Of a DNA stretch of 19,358 bases, positions 1 to 5,405 are shown piece after piece. Positions within the stretch are counted from its first letter, which is position 1. Each line of letters begins with the position of its first letter. A model generated the notes under the pieces. That model was given only the letters and a program-made list of their open reading frames with translations. It was not told where the DNA came from and did no database searches. The stretch is taken from assembly GCA_022736495.1 (NCBI GenBank), contig DZCR01000056.1, forward strand, positions 1 to 19,358, read 5' to 3'. This DNA comes from Desulfobacca acetoxidans (GTDB taxonomy: Bacteria; Desulfobacterota; Desulfobaccia; Desulfobaccales; 0-14-0-80-60-11). A program made the translations under genes and the position numbers.

Positions 1-82
1 ACATTTCAAGGGAAGCGGTGCAGATTAAGGCCGCTGGAGCTTTTGCCGCTTCTCATCACGGCAGGATGATGAGGAGCAGGGT

Positions 83-348
83 TTAGATGGCGTCCTGGCC
101 CTTTTCTCCGGCCAGGCGCAATTGGTCGCCGCCCTAAGGATGTACGAAGCCGCCACGTCTCGACCGTTGACCAGGGCCGGGGCCCTGGGGTCGATATTCA
201 AGGGCTCTTTCAAAGCCTGGCATACCTTGCTGACGGATTTTCCGGCAATGGCGGCCTCAGGTTATGGACCATAACTGATCTTGACCTGGCCGGGAGAGGT
301 CCGGTTCAGTTGTTGCTGGCGGGTCAAGTCTTTCAGTTGGGCGCTCAT
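83..348 (-). pseudogene. broken ubiquitin-like (ThiS/MoaD-type beta-grasp) small protein
   Basis: On the minus strand an ATG at 348 opens a frame of 28 codons (MSAQLKDLTRQQQ...) that hits TAA at 264-262. The same frame then continues with a coherent protein (GKSVSKVCQALK, then IDPRAPALVNGRDVAASY, then ILRA) to about position 131. There one base seems to be missing: inserting a single G in the GC-rich run at 134-128 restores ILRAGDQLRLAGEKGQDAI and a stop at 85-83. The alternation of strands, the ALVNG turn and the LRAGDxLxLxxxxGEKG ending are typical of bacterial ubiquitin-like beta-grasp proteins found beside E1 (ThiF), E2 and JAB genes. With one nonsense codon and one frameshift, it is most simply a pseudogene of about 87 codons. 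Sequencing error near a contig end is the alternative. Family assignment rests on motif recall, not on a search. Confidence 0.55.
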
Positions 349-357
349 GCGGCTGCA

Positions 358-531
358 TTACCGGCTATGAGAGGCCTGCGCTTTAGACTTCCCGGCCAAC
401 CGAATTTGCCGGACCAGTTCTTTGACTTCCTCGGCGGAATAGATGCGGCCGCATCCCGGGCAGCAGATTTCTACCCCGGTTCACGTAGGGCGCAGAGTGA
501 TGCTGGCCTTATGGCAATAAACACATTTCAT
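358..531 (-). pseudogene. small zinc-ribbon protein with in-frame TGA
   Basis: An ATG at 531 lies only three bases after the stop of the preceding gene. It opens MKCVYCHKASITLRPT, then TGA at 483-481, and the same frame goes on with TGVEICCPGCGRIYSAEEVK and a basic tail ending at TAA 360-358 (57 codons in all). One CxxC pair lies before the TGA (C3, C6) and a CCPGC cluster lies after it, so the two halves look like one zinc ribbon split by a stop. TGG (Trp) to TGA is the simplest cause; CGA to TGA is also possible. It shares strand and frame with the damaged ubiquitin-like gene 10 bases downstream, and both carry nonsense codons, which supports joint decay. Readthrough or selenocysteine is conceivable, but I saw no supporting evidence in the bases that follow. 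Confidence 0.45.
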
Positions 532-534
532 AGG

Positions 535-1329
535 CTAAAAATAGCGGGACAATTTCGGTAATGAATCATCCACCTGGCGGCACTCCCGCAAAAGCCCATT
601 AATATAAAGCCAGGCAAAGCTCATCAGAAATTCCGGCGCGTACTTCCGGGCCCCATGGCTGTCAAAGGCCATCTCGGACCACCGGGGGCCATATCGGAAC
701 CGGAAGGACAGGTCACCCAAAAGGGGCCAGATCACCTCCCAGGTATGTCCGGCCTGGGCAAAACTGCCGCAATCCATCCGGCGGATGGCCACCTCCGCCA
801 CCTCGGGGGCCACCTTTTCCAAGATTTCCGCCCGTGCTCCCAGGGACACCTCCTGCATGGGCCCTGCCTCCTCCGGGGCGAAATCCGCAAACGGCAGCCA
901 ATCCGGGGCAGGGCCTTTATTTTCCAAGGAAAACTTGCCCCGGCCGTAGCGGGCCAGCAGGGCCACGTAATCCCAGGCAAAGACGTAAGCGTCCTCGGTG
1001 GGCACCGCCAGGCTCTTGCGGGCATAGAAGACCCGCAAGTCCGTGCCGAACTCGGGTTCCTGGTCGAAGAGCAGGAAAATTTCCAGGGGCCGGAAGGGAA
1101 CCACCCGCAGCACCCACTGGATGGAGGCGTAGGGACGGCCCGCCACCAGCTCCCCCCGGAAAAGCCCCGCCAAAGCCTGGGGGTTGATGGCCGCCAGCCC
1201 CGCCAGGTCGTCGCGGTACTTTTTGCGGACATACTGGCGGATTTGGGCCTCCCAGCCGCCGCCGGCTTCGAAATCCCCCAGAGTTACCAGATCGTAGGGA
1301 AAATAGAGAGAGGACGCGCCCGTATTCAG
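535..1329 (-). CDS. uncharacterised soluble protein, 264 aa, probable CTG start
   Basis: I do not recognise the family. The open frame ends with LSRYF and TAG at 537-535 and stays open far upstream of any ATG. Coding character (GASSLYFPYDLV, WEAQIRQYVRKKYRDDLAGL) continues back to the stop of the thioesterase gene. The likeliest start is CTG at 1329-1327, which shares bases with the thioesterase TGA (CTGA overlap) and has GGAGG 10 bases upstream; this gives 264 residues. A TTG at 1173 would remove about 50 clearly coding residues. No signal peptide or membrane segment is visible. The protein is acidic and aromatic-rich, with phrases such as LEIFLLFDQEPEFGTDLRVF and YVFAWDYVALLARYG. Translational coupling to the thioesterase suggests the two act together. 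The CTG start is inference. Confidence 0.7.
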   Translation of the reverse strand: MNTGASSLYFPYDLVTLGDFEAGGGWEAQIRQYVRKKYRDDLAGLAAINPQALAGLFRGELVAGRPYASIQWVLRVVPFRPLEIFLLFDQEPEFGTDLRVFYARKSLAVPTEDAYVFAWDYVALLARYGRGKFSLENKGPAPDWLPFADFAPEEAGPMQEVSLGARAEILEKVAPEVAEVAIRRMDCGSFAQAGHTWEVIWPLLGDLSFRFRYGPRWSEMAFDSHGARKYAPEFLMSFAWLYINGLLRECRQVDDSLPKLSRYF

Positions 1330-1715
1330 CTTTTCTTGGCCTCCAACCGCTGATTGAACTTCCCTGCATTGATTATAAATCGTTCGTGTATGGCTTCGCC
1401 AATCTTTTCCTTCTCGTCGAAGGCCTCCAGCTTAAAGGTGATCTTGCGGCCCTCCACCTGGGTGATCTCGGTGACCGCCCGCACTTCCATCCCCAAAGGC
1501 GTGGGCGCAGTGTGCTTCAGGTTCATGGAGATGCCCACCGAGGTTTCCCCCTCTCCCAGGTGGGGGGCCATCAGGTCGGCGCTGACCCCTTCAAAGAGTC
1601 CTCCCAGGAAGGGGGTACCGAAGACATCGGGGACCTTGGGGTAGAATTTTTGAGCGGAGTGCTCCGGCCCGGTCTTGAGCCGCATTTCATGGGTCATACC
1701 CACAGCCAGTGCCAT
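1326..1715 (-). CDS. hot-dog acyl-CoA thioesterase, FlK (fluoroacetyl-CoA thioesterase) type
   Basis: 129 residues, the usual length for this single-domain hot-dog family, which hydrolyses acyl-CoA thioesters. With ungapped numbering the FlK catalytic residues T42, E50 and H76 fall on T34 (FGTPFL), E42 (GLFEG) and H68 (LKHTAPTP), with the same spacings of 8 and 26. The family phrases HLGEGETSVG, HTAPTPLG, VEGRKITF and EKIGEAIHER are all present. The FlK lid phenylalanines F33 and F36 would correspond to Y25 and V28, so specificity for fluoroacetyl-CoA is unlikely and a short-chain or detoxifying acyl-CoA role is more probable (inference). Start: ATG at 1715 with AGGAGG four bases upstream. 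It is followed by a 4-nt overlap with the unknown 264-residue gene. Confidence 0.85.
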   Translation of the reverse strand: MALAVGMTHEMRLKTGPEHSAQKFYPKVPDVFGTPFLGGLFEGVSADLMAPHLGEGETSVGISMNLKHTAPTPLGMEVRAVTEITQVEGRKITFKLEAFDEKEKIGEAIHERFIINAGKFNQRLEAKKS

Positions 1716-1760
1716 AAGACCTCCTGAATGTTCAATAATAATCTCTATAAATCATGTGAC

Positions 1761-1791
1761 TGTAGAGGTGGGTTTCAAACCCGCCCCTACA
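1761..1791. repeat. 31-nt palindrome, probable dispersed intergenic repeat
   Basis: Two 15-base arms (TGTAGAGGTGGGTTT and AAACCCGCCCCTACA) flank a single C. They pair fully except for one A-C mismatch and one G-T wobble. It lies between two minus-strand genes, just after the flavoprotein stop, with no T-run, so it is not a classical terminator. The core GTAGGGGCGGGTTT with its complement resembles REP-like elements I recall from intergenic regions of many bacteria. Copies elsewhere in the genome cannot be checked here. Confidence 0.6.
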
Positions 1792-1801
1792 AAAAGCTTT
1801 C

Positions 1802-2407
1802 CTAAACCGCCAACGGGTCCATCTTGATGGGGCCCATCACCTCGCCCTGACCCAGCCGGCGGCCCAAATCCCGGGCGTGTTCCAGGACCTCGGGCCGTGC
1901 GTTGATGGCGCCCTTTTCGTCCACGCCTCGCACCAAAACTTCGGCGGCATACCGGACATTGATGGCGTCAAAAAAATACTTGGCCACCAGGCGGGAGCCC
2001 ACGAATAACAGACGTCCCCTGGTAGCGGCGGAAACCAAGAGCACCCCCTGGCGATTGCCCCCGGGGAAATCCTTTTTGAGCACATAGCGCCGGGCCCACA
2101 GGGCCTGGGTGCGGTCGATCATGGCCTTGGCCTGGGCACTGAGGCTGTAAAAGAAAACCGGCGAGGCCAGGGCCACCACGTCCGCCGCGATGAGCTTGTC
2201 ATAAAGTTCCCGCATTTCATCTTTAATGGGGCAGGTGCCATCTTTAAAACAATGATATATTTCCAGGCAGGGAGAAATTTTCAGCTCGCGCAGGAATACT
2301 TCTTCCACCAGCGCGCCGGCCTCCGCCGCCCCCTGGAGGAAGGCCTTCATGAGAATGTCGGAGTTTCCCTGCCGGCGGGGACTGCCGAATATGCCCAGAA
2401 CTTTCAT
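1802..2407 (-). CDS. flavodoxin-fold NAD(P)H-dependent FMN reductase / iron-sulfur-flavoprotein-like
   Basis: 201 residues from ATG at 2407, chosen because AAGGAG sits six bases upstream and the product then starts directly with the FMN-binding strand-loop MKVLGIFGSPRRQGNS. The second flavin loop is ASPVFFYSLSAQAKAMIDR, typical of the NADPH-dependent FMN reductase / iron-sulfur flavoprotein superfamily. These are cytosolic electron-transfer flavoproteins. The cysteine region is C47-LEI-YH-C53 then C59 (PCLEIYHCFKDGTCPIKDEM). Compared with the iron-sulfur flavoprotein pattern CX2CX2C...C, the second cysteine is Ile50, so a standard 4Fe-4S site is doubtful. The C-terminal third (FVGSRLVAKYFFDAINVRY) fits the dimerising part of the fold. 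It is transcribed away from the U32 gene and is followed by the palindrome at 1761-1791. Confidence 0.85.
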   Translation of the reverse strand: MKVLGIFGSPRRQGNSDILMKAFLQGAAEAGALVEEVFLRELKISPCLEIYHCFKDGTCPIKDEMRELYDKLIAADVVALASPVFFYSLSAQAKAMIDRTQALWARRYVLKKDFPGGNRQGVLLVSAATRGRLLFVGSRLVAKYFFDAINVRYAAEVLVRGVDEKGAINARPEVLEHARDLGRRLGQGEVMGPIKMDPLAV

Positions 2408-2489
2408 AATCATCTCCTTGAGTAACAATAGGGAAATCTATGTGGTGATGTCAAGGAGAGACGCTGTTTAGTGCCTAGTTTTCTCATTT

Positions 2490-2507
2490 CCTCTTTTCTC
2501 AAAGAGG
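2490..2507. promoter_or_regulatory. perfect 7-bp inverted repeat in divergent promoter region
   Basis: CCTCTTT and AAAGAGG flank a TCTC loop. The site lies in the 151-base gap between the divergent flavoprotein (start 2407) and U32 (start 2559) genes, 51 bases before the U32 ATG. It could be an operator or a small leader hairpin of the U32 transcript. No clear sigma-70 boxes were identified. Confidence 0.35.
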
Positions 2508-2558
2508 GGCGCGGTCTGAGTTAGAACCGATTTTCCGTTTGAGGGAGCGCATGAATCC

Positions 2559-4139
2559 ATGGAATTAGTGGTGCACATTCAGGATCAGGAATCCCTGGCC
2601 GTCGCGTGCGAGCAGGGCGCCGGGGCTGTTGCGGTTTCCGTTCCCCAAGACCCTGATGCCCAGGTCTGGTCCGAGCTCGCGGACTGGCGGACCGCGGTCC
2701 GAAAGCCAGGCCTCAGATTCTATCTGGTCTGGGACGACCTGCTTACGGAAAAGGAATTTCCTCAGGTGGCCGATAAACTCGCAAGAATGGCCCGGCTTGA
2801 TCCCGACGGCGTGCAACTCCGGGACCTGGGTCTGGTTCAGGAGGCCCGCCGGCTTTATCCCCGCCTGCCCCTAATCGCCGCGGGTAACTGGGGGGCCCAT
2901 AACTCCCCGGCAGTGCGGCTGGCGGAAACCCTGGGATTTACCCGGGTGGTGCTGGAAGGACCGGTGAGTCTAAAGGACCTGGCCTTAATAAAACGTCAAA
3001 CCGCCATGCCCTTGACGGTTGCCTTGCTGAGCGGCTGTCAGGGGTATGCCAGCCTGTGCCTGATGTCAGAATACCTGGGGGTGAGCTGTGAAGCCTGCTG
3101 CCTGGCCCGGCGGGAAAATGATGGAGCGCTGCTGGCCGCCCTGGAAATCTTTTCCGGCTTGTGTCAGCTCGGCATCGAGGAGGCCCAGATCAGGGGAGAC
3201 CTCTTTTCTCCCGCCTCCCTGACCCGCGTGATCGGGCTCTTTCGAGCCGTGGCGGCGGCTTCCCCGATGGAGCGTCCCGGAGTCCTGGCCGCGGCCCGGC
3301 AGGTGGTGGAGGCCTTTGGGGAGAGCCACCGGATGTCCTCCCCGCGCCCGGGAACGGTGAACGGTTCCCCGGTTTACCCGCTGCCGCCCTCTCAGCGGAG
3401 CGCTTCAAGCTCTTCCCCGCCTCAGTTACTGGCCCGGGGCCGGATCTGGCTGGAGGCCCGGGATTACGCCGAGGCTGCGGAGCTCTCCCGGGAGTGGCGG
3501 GAGCCCTTGGTGCTGACGCTGACTGCGGACAATTATGCCGCCTTCTTGTCTGAGCATCGCCACTGGGGTCCTCGGCGGCTCATCTGGCGACTACCCCCCG
3601 CCATCCCGGAGTCATCCCTGGCGTTCTACCAAAAAGCCCTGGAAACCCTGGGGCAGGGAGGCTATAACCGCTTTGTGGCCGGGGATTGGGGGGCAGTGGC
3701 CCTGGCCGGGGCTGCCGGCGGCCAGGTCTATGGCGATCAAACCCTGGGGGTGCGTAATTCCTGGTCCGTGAAAGCCCTCCGGGAGTTCAAGGTGGCCAGA
3801 GTTTGTCTGCCCCCGGGTCACCGGGCCGTTCACTGGCAGAATATCCTGATGGCTGCCCCCTCCGGCCGCTTCTGGAGTTACCTCTACCACTGTGCGGCCC
3901 TGGCGGTCTGCCCCGGAGAAGCCGCCGCCCTGGACCCGCCGGAAAGCCTGCGCTGGATAGCCGAAGACGGCAAAGCCCTTCTTTGTCTCAAAGCTCCCCA
4001 GAATCTCCTGGATCTGGAAAGCTGGTTCAAACAGCAGGCCGTCTTCCCCCTTACGGTGGCCCTGCCCCACAGCCCCCGGCCTCGGGGTCAAATCCCCCCC
4101 TGGCTGAAGGCCCGGCCCCAGGATCGTCCCCGCCGGTAA
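2559..4139 (+). CDS. peptidase U32 family protein, divergent two-barrel form
   Basis: 526 residues. The N-terminal half reads as a U32 TIM barrel: start strand MELVVHIQDQESLAVACEQGAGAVAVSV, then DGVQLRDLGLV, PLIAAGNWGAHNSPAVRLAETLGFTRVVL, and the cysteine block SGCQGYASLCLMSEYLG followed by CEACC. C160 and C167 keep the seven-residue spacing seen in UbiU-type U32 proteins, with C177/C180/C181 and C202 as further ligand candidates, so a 4Fe-4S cluster is plausible. GIEEAQIRGDLFSPASLTRVIGLFRAV matches the usual GIdslKIEGR-type end of the domain. A low-complexity linker (about 258-290) leads to a second, barrel-like half (about 290-526) containing GDQTLGVRNSWSVKALREF, which echoes the first. U32 proteins include tRNA/rRNA hydroxylation and ubiquinone factors; a protease role is not implied. 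No signal peptide. GAGGGAG lies upstream of the ATG. Confidence 0.75.
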   Translation: MELVVHIQDQESLAVACEQGAGAVAVSVPQDPDAQVWSELADWRTAVRKPGLRFYLVWDDLLTEKEFPQVADKLARMARLDPDGVQLRDLGLVQEARRLYPRLPLIAAGNWGAHNSPAVRLAETLGFTRVVLEGPVSLKDLALIKRQTAMPLTVALLSGCQGYASLCLMSEYLGVSCEACCLARRENDGALLAALEIFSGLCQLGIEEAQIRGDLFSPASLTRVIGLFRAVAAASPMERPGVLAAARQVVEAFGESHRMSSPRPGTVNGSPVYPLPPSQRSASSSSPPQLLARGRIWLEARDYAEAAELSREWREPLVLTLTADNYAAFLSEHRHWGPRRLIWRLPPAIPESSLAFYQKALETLGQGGYNRFVAGDWGAVALAGAAGGQVYGDQTLGVRNSWSVKALREFKVARVCLPPGHRAVHWQNILMAAPSGRFWSYLYHCAALAVCPGEAAALDPPESLRWIAEDGKALLCLKAPQNLLDLESWFKQQAVFPLTVALPHSPRPRGQIPPWLKARPQDRPRR

Positions 4140-4148
4140 ATAAATTGC

Positions 4149-4165
4149 AGGCTGGGGGCCTTTTT
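4149..4165 (+). terminator. weak terminator-like hairpin after U32 gene
   Basis: AGGC and GCCT flank TGGGG and are followed by TTTT, ten bases after the U32 stop codon. The stem is only 4 bp, so termination would be inefficient at best. Confidence 0.35.
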
Positions 4166-4166
4166 G

Positions 4167-4187
4167 GTATATTCGTGAAAAATATAC
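4167..4187. promoter_or_regulatory. 7-bp inverted repeat upstream of tlpA-like gene
   Basis: GTATATT and AATATAC flank a 7-base spacer, 41 bases before the thioredoxin-like gene start and just after the weak hairpin at 4149-4165. The geometry would suit an operator or promoter-proximal site; no regulator is known. Confidence 0.3.
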
Positions 4188-4228
4188 GGCACCCTTAAGA
4201 AAAAATCCTCAGAGCAAGGAGACCAATA

Positions 4229-4732
4229 ATGGCGCAAAAGTCATTTCGCTTTTCCTGGATTATGGCCCGGATGTTGCTGGTGGCCGTTTGCATCCTGGCC
4301 CTGGCGTCTCCAAGTTGGGCTGATAAACCCGCCCCCGACTTCACCCTGAAAGACGTCCTCACCGGAAAGGATTACACGCTCAGCCAGTTTAAGGGCAAGG
4401 TAGTGGTGCTCAACTTTTTCACCTTCTTCTGCGGTCCCTGCCGGGAGGAAATGCCGGATCTGAACAAAATCAATAACGAACTCAAAGGCAAAGGCTTGCA
4501 GATGTTTGGTATTGCCCTGAGTTCCGACCCCACCCAAATCCGCTTTCTGGTAAAACAACTGGGCCTGCAATACCCGGTGCTCATCGGCAATGATAAGGTG
4601 AGCGATGCCTATGGGAGCATCGCGGTGGTGCCCACCACGGTCATCATCGACAAGCAAGGCAAGATCAACCAGCGGATCGAGGGCACCCGGAAAAAAGAAG
4701 TTTTGCAGAAATTGATCGAGCCTTTGCTGTAG
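4229..4732 (+). CDS. exported TlpA/ResA-type thiol-disulfide oxidoreductase
   Basis: 167 residues. The N-terminal signal (basic MAQKSFRFSW, hydrophobic core MLLVAVCILALA, likely cleavage after SWA near residue 31) directs it out of the cytoplasm, or leaves it membrane-anchored if uncleaved. The thioredoxin fold follows, with APDFTLKDVLTGKDYTLSQFKGKVVVLNFF, the redox-active CGPC (C68, C71) and the cis-proline loop VVPTT (P135). This is the AhpC/TSA-Redoxin subgroup, whose members reduce apocytochrome or other periplasmic thiols. The last part (KINQRIEGTRKKEVLQKLIEPLL) is the normal C-terminus, so the gene is complete. Start: ATG with AAGGAG seven bases upstream. It stands alone and converges on the response-regulator gene with 22 bases between them. 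Substrate unknown. Confidence 0.9.
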   Translation: MAQKSFRFSWIMARMLLVAVCILALASPSWADKPAPDFTLKDVLTGKDYTLSQFKGKVVVLNFFTFFCGPCREEMPDLNKINNELKGKGLQMFGIALSSDPTQIRFLVKQLGLQYPVLIGNDKVSDAYGSIAVVPTTVIIDKQGKINQRIEGTRKKEVLQKLIEPLL

Positions 4733-4754
4733 CGGCTGGTAAATCCCGGGCCAG

Positions 4755-5405
4755 TCAAACTTCTAGAGAGGTCAGTCCCTGGCGGATGGCGTATTTGGTG
4801 AGTTCGGCCACACTGTGAATATCCAGTTTGTTCATCATTTGTTTGCGATGAGCTTCCACTGTCTTCACGCTGACACACAGACTTTCGGCGATTTGATTGG
4901 TATTCCTGCCTTCGGCCATCAGCTGAAGGACCTCCCGTTCCCTGGTCGTCAGGATGGAATAGGCTGAGGATTCCTGGGGAGACCAGCCGATAACAAAGTC
5001 CTTGATCACGATATCGGAAATACCGGGGCTGAGATAAATCTTGCGGTTCAACACCGTGCGCACCGCCTTGACCAACTCTTCCAGGGCGCAATCTTTCAGC
5101 AGATAGCCGGAGGCCCCGGCCTTGAACATATTTAAAACAAAGAGGCTGTCGGAGTGCATCGACAGGGCAATAACCTTGATCCCGGGAGATTCAGCCACGA
5201 TTTGCCGGGTGGCTTCAATCCCATTCAAATCGGGCATGGAAATGTCCATGATCACCACCTGGGGTGATTTTTCCTGAACCAGCCTGACCACCGACCGGCC
5301 ATTGTCCGCTTCGCCCACGACTTCCATGTCAGGTTCCGCCGCCAACAGGCTCCTAAGCCCATGACGCACAATCTGGTGGTCGTCCGCCAAAATGATCTTG
5401 ATCAT
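4755..5405 (-). CDS. NarL/FixJ-type response regulator
   Basis: 216 residues. A receiver domain (about 1-120) carries the acidic pair D8-D9, the phosphoacceptor D54 (VVIMDISMPDLNG), the switch Ser (ALSMHSD) and Lys (YLLKD). A LuxR-type helix-turn-helix (about 150-210) reads LTTREREVLQLMAEGRNTNQIAESL then VSVKTVEAHRKQMMNKLDI. It therefore acts as a phosphorylation-dependent transcription factor. Its ATG shares ATGA with the stop of the histidine-kinase gene, so the two are translationally coupled and almost certainly cognate. Targets are unknown; the convergent tlpA-like gene next door is not obviously one of them. Confidence 0.95.
   Translation of the reverse strand: MIKIILADDHQIVRHGLRSLLAAEPDMEVVGEADNGRSVVRLVQEKSPQVVIMDISMPDLNGIEATRQIVAESPGIKVIALSMHSDSLFVLNMFKAGASGYLLKDCALEELVKAVRTVLNRKIYLSPGISDIVIKDFVIGWSPQESSAYSILTTREREVLQLMAEGRNTNQIAESLCVSVKTVEAHRKQMMNKLDIHSVAELTKYAIRQGLTSLEV

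Noticed and set aside
655..1353. 232-codon plus-strand frame over the unknown protein and thioesterase end
   Set aside because: It spans two minus-strand genes and is composition-driven; the minus-strand frames have ribosome sites and family motifs.
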